Positions 8,275-17,148 of a stretch of DNA of 64,000 nt are shown here, one piece after another; positions within the stretch are counted from its first letter, which is position 1; every line of letters begins with the position of its first letter. This DNA is from Xylanimonas cellulosilytica DSM 15894 (GTDB lineage: Bacteria; Actinomycetota; Actinomycetes; Actinomycetales; Cellulomonadaceae): positions 186,001-250,000 of the forward strand of contig NC_013530.1 in NCBI RefSeq assembly GCF_000024965.1, given 5' to 3'. The translations under genes were made by a program, and so were the position numbers. The notes beneath the pieces are model-generated. The model had not been told where the DNA came from and did not search any database. It saw only the letters and a program-made list of their open reading frames with translations.

Positions 8275-9065
8275 CCGACCAGACCCTGCGCGTCACGGTG
8301 ACCCGTCAGGAGCCGGGCGCAGCCCCGCGCGACGAGACCTTCGACGTCCCGTTCGACGACCGCACCACGGTCCTCGACGCCCTCGACTGGATCAAGGACC
8401 ACACGGAGCCGTCGCTGACGTTCCGCTGGTCGTGCCGCATGGGCGTGTGCGGGTCGTGCGGGGTGATGGTCAACGGTCGCCCGCTGCTCGGGTGCGAGAC
8501 GACGGTCGCGGGCTACCGCACGTCGGGCATCACGGTGGGTCCGATGGCGCACGCGACGGTCCAGCGCGATCTCGCCGTGGACACCGACGAGTTCCTCGCC
8601 AAGCTCCGCGGCGTCCAGCCGTGGATGCTGCCCACCCCAGCAACCGAGTCGGCCGAACCGGCCGAGCCCGCCGAGCCAGGCGGGTCGAGCGGGCCGTCCG
8701 GTGCTGTGGAGGCCCCCGCCGGCCCTCGCACCGAGGACGTCCTCGCCGTCCACAGCCAGACGCCCGGCGAGGTCGAGGCCTACAAGGGCCTGTCCCAGTG
8801 CATCGACTGCATGCTCTGCTACGCGGCCTGCCCGGTGCTCGACGACGTCGCCGACTTCACGGGCCCGGCGGCGATCGCCACGGCCCGCCGCTGGGACCTC
8901 GACTCGCGCGACGAGGGCAACGAGACCCGCTTCTCCCTCCTCGCGGAGAACGAGACGGGCATCTGGCCGTGCATCCAGGTGGGCGCCTGCACGCGCGCCT
9001 GCCCGAAGGGCGTCGACCCGGCCCGCGCGATCCGCGACTACCAGCGCGAAGCCATGGGCGGCTGA
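8271..9065 (+). CDS. frdB: Fumarate reductase/succinate dehydrogenase iron-sulfur subunit
   Basis: This electron-transfer subunit passes electrons between the flavoprotein and the quinone site. The N-terminal ferredoxin-like domain has CRMGVCGSCGVMVNGRPLLGC for a [2Fe-2S] cluster; the C-terminal domain has CIDCMLCYAACPV and CIQVGACTRACPKGVDPARA for the [4Fe-4S] and [3Fe-4S] clusters. Between them, about residues 124-152, is an unusual Ala/Glu/Pro/Gly/Ser linker (AEPAEPAEPGG). The GTG start overlaps the frdA stop by 4 bp, so translation is coupled. No membrane-anchor genes (frdC/frdD or sdhC/sdhD) follow: the next gene is convergent, 18 bp away. Confidence 0.93.
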   Translation: MTDQTLRVTVTRQEPGAAPRDETFDVPFDDRTTVLDALDWIKDHTEPSLTFRWSCRMGVCGSCGVMVNGRPLLGCETTVAGYRTSGITVGPMAHATVQRDLAVDTDEFLAKLRGVQPWMLPTPATESAEPAEPAEPGGSSGPSGAVEAPAGPRTEDVLAVHSQTPGEVEAYKGLSQCIDCMLCYAACPVLDDVADFTGPAAIATARRWDLDSRDEGNETRFSLLAENETGIWPCIQVGACTRACPKGVDPARAIRDYQREAMGG

Positions 9066-9083
9066 CACCCGCCCGGCCCGGGC

Positions 9084-10754
9084 TCAGGCGAGCGCCGCGG
9101 TCACCACGTCCTTCGCCGAGGCCTGCACCTGGGCCAGGTGGTCGGGGGACACGAAGCTCTCCGCGTAGATCTTGTACACGTCCTCGGTGCCGGACGGTCG
9201 GGCCGCGAACCAGGCGTCCGCCGTCGTCACCTTGAGGCCGCCGATCTTGGCCCCGTTCCCGGGTGCCGCGGTGAGCCGGTCGGTGATGTCCTGCCCGGCG
9301 AGGGTCGTGGCGGTGACCTGCGACGGCGACAGCGCCGCGAGGCGCGCCTTCTCCTCGCGTGACGCGGCCGCGTCGACCCGCGCGTACCAGGACTCGCCGT
9401 AGCGCGACACGAGCGACGCGTGGTGCTCCGACGGCGACTTCCCCGTCGTCGCGATGATCTCGGAGGCGAGCAGCGCGAGGATGATGCCGTCCTTGTCGGT
9501 GGACCACACGCGCCCGTCGCGGCGCAGGAACGACGCCCCGGCGGACTCTTCGCCGCCGAAACCGACCGACCCGCTTAGCAGACCGGGCACGAACCACTTG
9601 AACCCGACCGGCACCTCGAGCACCCGCCGTCCGAGCCCGGCCCCCACGCGGTCGATGAGTGAGGAGGACACGAGCGTCTTGCCGATCGCGGCGTCGGCCG
9701 GCCACTGCGGCCGCGCCCCGGAGAAGAGGTACTCGATCGCCACGGCGAGGTAGTGGTTGGGGTTCATGAGCCCGCCGTCGGGCGTGACGATGCCGTGCCG
9801 GTCGGAGTCGGCGTCGTTGCCCGTGGCGACGTCGAACGGTGCGTTGCCGCCGGCCATCCGCTCGCGCAGCGACGCCATCGCGTACGGCGAGGAGCAGTCC
9901 ATCCGGATCTTGCCGTCCCAGTCGAGCGTCATGAACGCCCAGCGTGGGTCCACCTGCGGGTTGACGACGGTGAGGTCGAGCCCGTGCCGCTCGGCGATGG
10001 CACCCCAGTACTCGACGGCGGCCCCGCCCAGCGGGTCGGCGCCGATGCGCACCCCGGCGCTGCGGATCGCGTCGAGGTCGAGCACGTTCGGCAGGTCGTC
10101 GACGTACGTGGCCAGGAAGTCGTACCGGGTCGTGGTCGGCGCGGCGAGCGCCGTCTCCGCGCTGACGCGCCGCACCTGCCCGATGCCGCCGCGGATGATC
10201 TCGTTCGCGCGGTCCGCGATCCAGGAGGTCGCGTCGGTGTCGGCGGGGCCGCCGTGCGGCGGGTTGTACTTGAAGCCGCCGTCGCGCGGCGGGTTGTGCG
10301 ACGGCGTGACGACGATGCCGTCGGCCAGCCCGGGGCCGGACGTCCGCACGCCGCCCTCGCCACGGGAGTTGTGCACGAGGATCGCGTGCGACACGGCGGG
10401 CGTGGGCGTGAACGAGTCGCGCGCGTCGATCATCACGGTCACGTCGTTCGCGGCGAGCACCTCGAGCGCCGAGGTCCAGGCGGGCAGCGACAGCGCGTGC
10501 GTGTCCCGCCCGATGAACAGCGGCCCGTCGGTGCCCTGCGCGGCGCGGTACTCGACGATCGCCTGCGTGATGGCGACGATGTGCGCCTCGTTGAAGGCGT
10601 GGTCGAGCGACGAGCCGCGGTGGCCCGACGTGCCGAACACGACCTGCTGTCCCGGGTCGTCGACATCGGGTGTCAGGTCGTAGTACGCGCCGACCAGCTG
10701 GTCGACGTCGATGAGGTCCTCAGGAAGGGCAACCTGCCCGGCGCGTGCGTGCAT
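9084..10754 (-). CDS. pgm: Phosphoglucomutase (alpha-D-glucose phosphate-specific)
   Basis: Interconverts glucose 1-phosphate and glucose 6-phosphate, linking glycogen and sugar-nucleotide metabolism to glycolysis. The 556-residue length and motifs fit the long bacterial Pgm: [10 protein letters not shown] near the N-terminus, the phosphoserine loop [20 protein letters not shown], the metal-binding loop [10 protein letters not shown], and the phosphate-binding end [18 protein letters not shown]. The start [17 protein letters not shown] at 10754 agrees with family N-termini. It is convergent with frdB; upstream lies a cluster of hairpin repeats. Confidence 0.95.
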   Translation of the reverse strand: MHARAGQVALPEDLIDVDQLVGAYYDLTPDVDDPGQQVVFGTSGHRGSSLDHAFNEAHIVAITQAIVEYRAAQGTDGPLFIGRDTHALSLPAWTSALEVLAANDVTVMIDARDSFTPTPAVSHAILVHNSRGEGGVRTSGPGLADGIVVTPSHNPPRDGGFKYNPPHGGPADTDATSWIADRANEIIRGGIGQVRRVSAETALAAPTTTRYDFLATYVDDLPNVLDLDAIRSAGVRIGADPLGGAAVEYWGAIAERHGLDLTVVNPQVDPRWAFMTLDWDGKIRMDCSSPYAMASLRERMAGGNAPFDVATGNDADSDRHGIVTPDGGLMNPNHYLAVAIEYLFSGARPQWPADAAIGKTLVSSSLIDRVGAGLGRRVLEVPVGFKWFVPGLLSGSVGFGGEESAGASFLRRDGRVWSTDKDGIILALLASEIIATTGKSPSEHHASLVSRYGESWYARVDAAASREEKARLAALSPSQVTATTLAGQDITDRLTAAPGNGAKIGGLKVTTADAWFAARPSGTEDVYKIYAESFVSPDHLAQVQASAKDVVTAALA

Positions 10755-10836
10755 GGCACCGATCCTGCCAGCGCCCGACGACGCAGGCGCACGGGAGGCG
10801 GGATATCTCCGCTAGAAGCGCCCCTCGCGCCCACCC

Positions 10837-10998
10837 GGTGGTTGAGCTTGTCGAAACCACGCCCCACCGGTGGTTGAGCCTGTCGAAACCACGCCCCACC
10901 GGTGGTTGAGCCTGTCGAAACCACCCCACGCTGGAAGTGGTTTCGACAAGCTCAACCACCGGAGGGTCCGCTCAACCACCGGAGGGCCGGCTCAACCC
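10837..10998. repeat. Cluster of 25-bp hairpin repeats
   Basis: Three direct copies (starts 10837, 10869, 10901; exact 32-bp period) are followed by one inverted copy (10937-10960) and two half copies (CTCAACC). They fill most of the 245-bp gap between the pgm start and the end of the bpa gene. No other feature is seen there. Confidence 0.93.
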
Positions 10999-10999
10999 G

Positions 11000-11629
11000 T
11001 TACAGGTACTGCCCCGGCGACGGCCGCCCGTCCTCGCCGTGCTCCCCGTGGTGCATCCCGGCGCCGCCCAGCCCGCCCGGGCCCGGCCCGCCGGGGAACC
11101 CTCCGGGCGGCAGCCCGCGCCGCATCTGCGAGAGCTGTGCCTGGGCGGCCATCTGCTGCGCCACGAGCGCGGTCTGGATGCCGTGGAACAGGCCTTCGAG
11201 CCACCCCACGAGCTGCGCCTGCGCGATCCGCAGCTCGGCGTCCGACGGCGGTGCGCCGTCGTCGGCGAACGGCAGCGTGATGCGGTGCAGCTCCTCGACC
11301 AGGTCGGGGGAGAGCCCGTCCTCGAGCTCGTGCAGCGAGCGCTCGTGGATCTCGGCGAGGCGGCTGCGCGCGGCGTCGTCGAGCGGGGCGTCGCGCACCT
11401 CGTCGAGCAGCCGCTTGATCATGCCGCCGATGCGCATGACCTTGGCGGGCTCTTCGATGCGCGAGACGTCCTCGTCGTCCTGAGCGGCCTCGTCGTCCGC
11501 GGCGGCCTCGGCGATCTCCTCGCCGTCGGGCGTGACCACCCGGTGCTGCTCGTGGTGGTGCCCGTCCGGCTCCGGCTGCTGCGCTCCGGGCTGCTGCTCG
11601 TCGTCGACGTTCTGCGCGGGTTCGCTCAT
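11000..11629 (-). CDS. bpa: Bacterial proteasome activator Bpa
   Basis: Bpa (PafE) is an ATP-independent ring that opens the 20S proteasome gate in Actinobacteria and delivers unfolded or heat-shock proteins. The 209-residue protein matches the Mycobacterium homologue closely in its helical core: EPAKVMRIGGMIKRLLDEVR, RSLHELEDGLSPDLVEELHR, SDAELRIAQAQLVGWLEGLF, TALVAQQMAAQAQLSQMRRG. It ends in GQYL, the C-terminal motif that docks into the proteasome alpha ring. The N-terminal 55 residues are acidic and disordered. The ATG overlaps the stop of the oxidoreductase gene (ATGA), so the two form an operon. The GQYL tail suggests that prcBA exist elsewhere in the genome. Confidence 0.93.
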   Translation of the reverse strand: MSEPAQNVDDEQQPGAQQPEPDGHHHEQHRVVTPDGEEIAEAAADDEAAQDDEDVSRIEEPAKVMRIGGMIKRLLDEVRDAPLDDAARSRLAEIHERSLHELEDGLSPDLVEELHRITLPFADDGAPPSDAELRIAQAQLVGWLEGLFHGIQTALVAQQMAAQAQLSQMRRGLPPGGFPGGPGPGGLGGAGMHHGEHGEDGRPSPGQYL

Positions 11630-12663
11630 GCGTCCCATCCTTGCGCGGACGGCGCGTCCGTGGCGCCCGACGACGCGGCGGGCGCTCCGGTCACGAGCAG
11701 CACCTTGCCGAACACCTCGCCGCGCTCCAGCGACGTGAGGGCGTCGTCGGCGTCGGCGAGCGGCAGGCGCGCGTGCACCACGGGCCGGACGCGCCCGTCC
11801 GCGACCATGGGCCACACGTGCTCGCGCACCGCGGCGACGATGGCCGCCTTCTCGGCCGGGGTCCGTGAGCGCAGCAGCGTCCCGGTGACGGTGGCCCGCG
11901 TGGCGAGCACCGCAGCGAGGTCGAGCTCGCCGCGCCGCCCCTGCTGCAGCCCGATGACCACGAGCCGCCCGTCGGGCGCGAGCGCCCGCACGTTGTCGGC
12001 CAGCCCGCCGCCGCCCAGGACGTCGAGCACGACGTCGACGCCGCGCCCTCCGGTCGCCTCCCGGACGGCGGCGACGACGTCGGAGGCGTGGTGATCGACG
12101 ACGACGTCGGCGCCGAGCGCGCGGACGTGGGCGACCCGTTCGGGCCCTCCAGCCGTGGCGACGACGTGGGCGCCGAGCGCCTTGGCGAGCTGGACGGCGA
12201 TGCTCCCCACACCCCCGGACCCACCCTGGACGAGCACCCACTCACCCGGCCGCAGACGGGCGGTGTCCACGAGGTTGGTCCAGGCGGTGCACACGGCCTC
12301 CGGCAGCGCCGCGGCGTCGACCAGGCCGACCCCGTCGGGCACGGGCAGGGTCTGTGCCGCCCGGGCGACGGCGTACTCGGCGTATCCGCCGCCCTCGAGC
12401 AGCGCGACCACCTCGTCGCCGACACGCGGTGACGACACGCCGTGACCTGCGACGATGACGGTGCCGGAGATTTCCAGCCCTGGCCAGGGCGGTGCACCGG
12501 GCGGTGGAGGGTAGTGGCCGGCGCGTTGTAGCAGGTCAGCCCGGTTGACGCCAGCCGAAGCGACCTGGACCAATACCTCGCCCGCAGCGGGTGCGGGCCG
12601 GATTGCCTGGATAAGGGCGAGTTTCCCTCGGCCTGCCTGGGGGGCTATCGTGACCGCTCGCAC
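11626..12663 (-). CDS. NAD(P)H-quinone oxidoreductase (PIG3/QOR family)
   Basis: A 345-residue medium-chain dehydrogenase of the zinc-free quinone oxidoreductase group. NRADLLQRAGHYPPPPG and WPGLEISG mark the PIG3-like substrate domain; VLVQGGSGGVGSIAVQLAKALGA is the NAD(P)H Rossmann motif. The GTG start at 12663 lies 6 nt after TAGGCT (12670-12675 on the minus strand), a pattern expected of a leaderless transcript; no Shine-Dalgarno is seen. It is the first gene of a two-gene unit with bpa and is divergent from the conservon kinase. Confidence 0.88.
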   Translation of the reverse strand: MRAVTIAPQAGRGKLALIQAIRPAPAAGEVLVQVASAGVNRADLLQRAGHYPPPPGAPPWPGLEISGTVIVAGHGVSSPRVGDEVVALLEGGGYAEYAVARAAQTLPVPDGVGLVDAAALPEAVCTAWTNLVDTARLRPGEWVLVQGGSGGVGSIAVQLAKALGAHVVATAGGPERVAHVRALGADVVVDHHASDVVAAVREATGGRGVDVVLDVLGGGGLADNVRALAPDGRLVVIGLQQGRRGELDLAAVLATRATVTGTLLRSRTPAEKAAIVAAVREHVWPMVADGRVRPVVHARLPLADADDALTSLERGEVFGKVLLVTGAPAASSGATDAPSAQGWDA

Positions 12664-12767
12664 AGCCGGAGCCTACCCACGCGCGCCCACGGGCCGCTCA
12701 GATGGCGCCCGAGCCGTGCACGGGAGACGTACCGCGGACCACCCGCGGGCGAAGGAAGGCAGGCCAC

Positions 12768-15700
12768 ATGCTCCGCAGGTTGGGCGTTCGCGGGAAGATC
12801 CTTGCGACACTCGCCATGCCGATCCTCGTGCTCGCACTCGCGGCGGGCTGGGTCTCGTGGGACTCGCTCCGGACGGCGCGGACAGCCGACCAGACGGCCG
12901 AGCTCGTCGCGAGCCTGGCCGCGCAGGACGCCGCGGGTTCGGCGGTCGCCGCCGAACGCTCGCTCAACATCGCGGCCGCCATGGGCATCCCTGGCGCGAA
13001 GGAGAGCCTCGAGGCGGCCTTCGAGGAGACCGGCAAGGCGCTGACGGCGCGTGACGAGGCGCTGGCCGCCGTCAACACCGACGCCCTCGACGTGCGCGTC
13101 CGTCGTGCGATCAGCGCGACGCGTGCCGACCTGCAGCAGATCGGACGTCTCCAGGAGCAGATCCTCGACGGCACGATCCCGGAGACCGAGGCCACCAGGC
13201 AGTACAACGAGTACATCGAGAACGCCCTCGCCGTGGCTCACGAGCTGGCTGGCACCACGGAGGACAGCACGCTGTCCCTCCACCTGGACGCCTACGTCGC
13301 GATGGACGAGACGATGCTCGCCGTCGTCTACGAGCGCCCGATCGTGGGTGGCGTTCTCGCCGGTGCGATGACCGGCCAGGTCGACCAGGGCTCCGTGCTG
13401 CGGACGGTCACGACGATCGACGCGACGAACCGGCAGTTCGAGGCCACGAAGGGCAAGCTGGACCGTCTTCCGGGCGGTCACCGGCTGCCGCCGCTCGACG
13501 GCGCGCTCGGCACCGTGCGCACCGCGCTGGGTCAGATGGACGTCGCGGGGCTCGACCCGGCTGCGGCCGGCCAGTGGAACCAGCTCACCCAGGACTGGGT
13601 CGCCGAGTCGCAGCCCGTCCGTGACGGTGTGCGCGACGGGACGGCGGCGTACTCGCAGTGGCTCGCCGACGAGGCCCGCATCTCGGCCTTGACCACCGCC
13701 GGTGGCGCGTTCGGCATCCTGGCGCTCTCGATCCTCATCGCGCTGTCCGTCGCCCGCCGCATCGTGCGCCCGCTGCGCCGCCTCACCGCGGCCACCGGTG
13801 AGATTCGCGACCGCCTGCCCAAGATGGTCGAGCAGATGGCGGTGCCCGGTCAGGCATCGACGGTCGACCTGTTCGAGATCCCGGTCGAGTCGCGCGACGA
13901 GATCGGGCGCCTGGCCCAGTCGTTCAACGACGTCAACGCGACCACCGTGGCCGTGGCCAAGGAGCAGGCCGCCCTGCGTGGCTCGATCGCGGAGATGTTC
14001 GTCAACGTCGCCCGCCGCGACCAGGTGCTCCTCAACCGCCAGCTCGCGTTCCTCGACGACCTCGAGCGGTCGGAGGAGGACCCGTCGACGCTGTCGAACC
14101 TGTTCCGCCTCGACCACCTCGCCACCCGGATGCGCCGCAACGCGGAGTCGCTGCTCGTCCTGGCCGGCATCGACACCGGCCGCCGCGTGCGTCAGCCGAT
14201 GCCCGTCTCCGACGTGATCCGTACCGCGTCCTCCGAGATCGAGCTGTACGACCGCGTCCGGCTCGATCTGCAGGTCGACCCGCTCATGCTGGGCCACAAC
14301 GCGCTCAACGCCGCGCACCTGCTCGCCGAGCTGCTGGAGAACGCGACGATGTTCTCCGAGCCGCACACCCCGGTCGAGGTCTCCACGGCCCACGACTACC
14401 GCGGCGTCGTCGTCACCGTCCGCGACCACGGCCTGGGCATGACGCCCGAGGAGATCGCGGACGCGAACGCGAAGGTCGCGTCCCGGTCCGCACAGGACGC
14501 CGTCGGCGCCCAGCGCCTCGGCCTCTACGTCGTCGGCCGCCTCTCGGACCGTCTCGGTGCGGCGATCGCGTTCTCCACCGGGCCTGACGGCACGGGGACC
14601 ATGGTCACCGTCGTCTTCCCGCCGGCCCTGTTCGTGCCCGACGACGCCGTGCCGCTGCCGCAGCCGACCGACCCGCTGGACGCGGCGACGCAGCGCGAGG
14701 CCGCGACCCTCGGGCAGTCGATCGCGCTCGGCGAGATCGCGCCCCCGGCCCCTGCCTACGCGGACGCTGCCCCCGCCTACGCCGACGCGGCCCCCGTGTT
14801 CGCCGACGCGGCCCCGCTGTCCGCGTTCGGGCAGGTCGCCCAGGAGGCGCTGGCCGCGGCGTCGGCCCCGCTCGCGGAGCCCGAGGCGCCGGTCGCCGTC
14901 CCTGTCGACCTGGACGCGCTGACGGACGGCACGACGGCGACGGGCATGCCCCGCCGCCGCACGGCCCGCCCCGAGCCCGCAGCCGAGGCCGACGGACCGG
15001 CGGACGTCGTGCTGCCGCCGCTGGAGACGCCGGACCTGCCCTTCGACCTGACGTCGAGCGAGGCGTGGACCCCGCCGGCCGACGTCGAGGCGAGCGAGCG
15101 GGCACTGCCGAGCCGCCAGCGCGCCGAGAGGGCCGCCGAGCCGCAGGGCATCTCCGAGCCCGAACCCGCGCCTGCGCTCGCCGTCGAGCAGCGCTCTGCG
15201 CTGTTCTCGAGCTTCCGTTCGCTGAACGAGCTCGACGACACGGTGACCGGCTCGCTCCACCTCGAGGCGAGCGTCGAGGACCCGGCCGCGGTGCCGGAGC
15301 CGCTGGCGCCCGTACCGCTGGCGCCTGCGCCGTCCGGCGCCGCACCGTCGCCGTTCTCCGCCGTCCGCACGGCCGCCGAGCCTGCGCAGGTCGCGGCAGC
15401 ACCGCAGGTCCCGGCGTTCGACGCGCTGATGGCCGACCTTCCCCACCGGCGCACCGAGCGCGACCAGCACGCGGCCACGGAGCGCAAGCGCGGCCTGTTC
15501 GGTCGCCGGCCGCAGGACGGGTCCGTCACCGCGGCCATCCCGGTCCAGGCGGCCGACGGCGCGGGAGCGCTGTCGTTCCTCGCCCCGGCCCCGGTGGCAC
15601 CGATCCCGGCCGCCGCGCCCTTCCCCCCGGCTGCCGCGCCCGCCCCGCTGCCGTTCGGCGCCGGGCAGGCACCGGCTCCGGCACCGTCGGCGCTGCGCCC

Positions 15701-16226
15701 CTTCGCGGCGCCCGACGCACCGGCCGCGCCCGCACCGTCGCCCGCTCCGGCCCCGGCCTACGCGGACCCCGCGCCCGCGTTCACCGACGCGCCGTCGACG
15801 TCGAGGAGCGCGAACGGCGGCTCCGCGCTGCCGCTGCGCTCGGGGGCGTCGGACGAGCTGACGGACCCCCTGGACCCGTACGCCATCCCCGACACCGTGG
15901 AAGCACGCTCCGAGTGGATGGCCTCGGCCGTCCTCTACGAGGAGATGTCCTCCCTGCTGCGGCGCGGGGTCTTCGAGGAGCAGCCCGTGACCCAGAAGGA
16001 CGACGTCGCCTACCGCCCGCTGTCGACCCCCTCGGCCGACTCTGCGGGCCTGGTGCGCCGTCAGTCGCGTCCGACCGTCAACCCGGCGACGGACCGCTTC
16101 ACCGCCCGCATCGAACGCGACCCTGAGCAGCTTCGCTCGCGGCTGTCCGCGTTCCAGTCCGCGACCACCCGTGGCCGTTCCGCGACCGAGGGCGATGGGC
16201 CCTCGACGTGGGCGCCGACACCGTGA
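12768..16226 (+). CDS. cvnA: Conservon sensor histidine kinase CvnA, nitrate/nitrite-sensing type
   Basis: A 1152-residue membrane sensor kinase that heads a conservon. TM1 covers about residues 10-28; an extracytoplasmic helical sensor (~30-305, resembling the NIT domain) follows; TM2 is ~307-328 (GILALSILIALSVA); then HAMP, a long helix with LFRLDHLATRMRRNAESLL (conserved in this group around the likely phospho-acceptor), and HATPase_c (LLAELLENATMFSEP, VRDHGLGMTPEEI). Residues ~620-1152 are a very long Pro/Ala-rich tail with short repeats (AYADAAP), ending in a conserved helix EWMASAVLYEEMSSLLRRGV. The start at 12768 follows GAAGGAAGGCAGG. In Streptomyces such kinases recruit CvnB, CvnC and CvnD at the membrane. 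Confidence 0.9.
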   Translation: MLRRLGVRGKILATLAMPILVLALAAGWVSWDSLRTARTADQTAELVASLAAQDAAGSAVAAERSLNIAAAMGIPGAKESLEAAFEETGKALTARDEALAAVNTDALDVRVRRAISATRADLQQIGRLQEQILDGTIPETEATRQYNEYIENALAVAHELAGTTEDSTLSLHLDAYVAMDETMLAVVYERPIVGGVLAGAMTGQVDQGSVLRTVTTIDATNRQFEATKGKLDRLPGGHRLPPLDGALGTVRTALGQMDVAGLDPAAAGQWNQLTQDWVAESQPVRDGVRDGTAAYSQWLADEARISALTTAGGAFGILALSILIALSVARRIVRPLRRLTAATGEIRDRLPKMVEQMAVPGQASTVDLFEIPVESRDEIGRLAQSFNDVNATTVAVAKEQAALRGSIAEMFVNVARRDQVLLNRQLAFLDDLERSEEDPSTLSNLFRLDHLATRMRRNAESLLVLAGIDTGRRVRQPMPVSDVIRTASSEIELYDRVRLDLQVDPLMLGHNALNAAHLLAELLENATMFSEPHTPVEVSTAHDYRGVVVTVRDHGLGMTPEEIADANAKVASRSAQDAVGAQRLGLYVVGRLSDRLGAAIAFSTGPDGTGTMVTVVFPPALFVPDDAVPLPQPTDPLDAATQREAATLGQSIALGEIAPPAPAYADAAPAYADAAPVFADAAPLSAFGQVAQEALAAASAPLAEPEAPVAVPVDLDALTDGTTATGMPRRRTARPEPAAEADGPADVVLPPLETPDLPFDLTSSEAWTPPADVEASERALPSRQRAERAAEPQGISEPEPAPALAVEQRSALFSSFRSLNELDDTVTGSLHLEASVEDPAAVPEPLAPVPLAPAPSGAAPSPFSAVRTAAEPAQVAAAPQVPAFDALMADLPHRRTERDQHAATERKRGLFGRRPQDGSVTAAIPVQAADGAGALSFLAPAPVAPIPAAAPFPPAAAPAPLPFGAGQAPAPAPSALRPFAAPDAPAAPAPSPAPAPAYADPAPAFTDAPSTSRSANGGSALPLRSGASDELTDPLDPYAIPDTVEARSEWMASAVLYEEMSSLLRRGVFEEQPVTQKDDVAYRPLSTPSADSAGLVRRQSRPTVNPATDRFTARIERDPEQLRSRLSAFQSATTRGRSATEGDGPSTWAPTP

Positions 16227-16264
16227 ATGATGGCGACCGTCCGGCGCCCCGACGAGGAGGAATC

Positions 16265-16714
16265 GTGACCCTCAGCACCGAAGCGACCAATTTTGGGTGG
16301 CTTCTCGACAACTTCGTGCGCACCGTGCCCGGGAGCCGCCACACCCTGGTGGTCTCCGCGGACGGCCTGCTCATGGCGATGTCCGACCAGCTCGACCGAG
16401 TCAGCGGCGACCAGCTCGCGGCGATCGTCTCGGGGATGTCCAGCCTGACCCGCGGCGCCTCGCGTCAGCTCCACGGGGGCAACGTGCGCCAGGCCGTCAT
16501 CGAGATGGACAACGGGTTCCTGTTCCTGATGAACGTCTCCAACGGCTCGGTCCTGGCCGTCGTCGCCGAGGCGTCGTGCGACATCGGCCTCATCGGGTAC
16601 GAGATGGCCCTGCTCGTCACGCGCACGGAGCAGACGCTCACGCCGCAGCTGATCTCCGAGATGCGCGGCAACCTCCCCGTCGAGGGTGCCCAGCGCACGG
16701 CCTCGGTGGGATGA
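16265..16714 (+). CDS. cvnB: Roadblock/LC7 protein CvnB
   Basis: A 149-residue Roadblock/LC7-fold protein (MglB-like), expected to act as partner or GTPase-activating factor for the CvnD GTPase. TNFGWLLDNFVRTVPG, VVSADGLLMAMSDQLDR and VAEASCDIGLIGYEMALLV are typical. The GTG at 16265 is chosen because GAGGAGGAA lies just upstream; the longer frame start at 16208 overlaps cvnA and lacks a ribosome site. Position, 38 bp behind cvnA, completes the standard conservon order. Confidence 0.93.
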   Translation: MTLSTEATNFGWLLDNFVRTVPGSRHTLVVSADGLLMAMSDQLDRVSGDQLAAIVSGMSSLTRGASRQLHGGNVRQAVIEMDNGFLFLMNVSNGSVLAVVAEASCDIGLIGYEMALLVTRTEQTLTPQLISEMRGNLPVEGAQRTASVG

Positions 16715-16725
16715 GGTAGACGACG

Positions 16726-17148
16726 ATGCCCCACGGTCCTCACGGCGCCGGCCACTCCGGCTTTCACGCTGCCGATTCCTACGAGGCAGCCACGGTGCGC
16801 CCGTACGCGGTCACCGGCGGACGGGTTCGGTCGGCGCTGTCCGACCTTCCGCTCGAGGCACTCGTCGAGGTCCTGCCGGGCGCGGTGTCGAGCCACGGCC
16901 TGACGCCGGAGAAGCGCGCGATCCTCCAGCACGCGGCGCACACGTACGTGTCGATCGCCGAGCTCTCGGCCCTGCTGCGGCTGCCGCTGGGCGTCGTCCG
17001 CATCCTGGTGGCCGACCTGCAGGAAGCAGGTCACCTCACCGTGCACACCTCGACCCCGGTGAACGTGCACACCGGGCACGGCAGCTCCCAGTCGGGCCTG
17101 TCCCTCAGCGTCTTGGAGAGTGTTCTCAATGGCATTTCCGCCCTCTGA
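16726..17148 (+). CDS. cvnC: DUF742 protein CvnC
   Basis: A 140-residue DUF742 protein, the third conservon component. The family hallmark RPYAVTGGR is at residues ~25-33, followed by the helical wing PEKRAILQHAAHTYVSIAEL and LPLGVVRILVADLQEAG, which resembles a winged-helix fold. Its precise function is unknown; it is thought to belong to the membrane complex. It ends inside the start of cvnD (20-bp overlap), so expression is tightly coupled. Confidence 0.92.
   Translation: MPHGPHGAGHSGFHAADSYEAATVRPYAVTGGRVRSALSDLPLEALVEVLPGAVSSHGLTPEKRAILQHAAHTYVSIAELSALLRLPLGVVRILVADLQEAGHLTVHTSTPVNVHTGHGSSQSGLSLSVLESVLNGISAL

Noticed and set aside
12645-15470. 941-codon open frame on the minus strand opposite cvnA
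   Set aside because: It is a GC-skew shadow: composition is Arg/Gly/Val/Asp-rich without domains, and the plus strand encodes the clear kinase CvnA.
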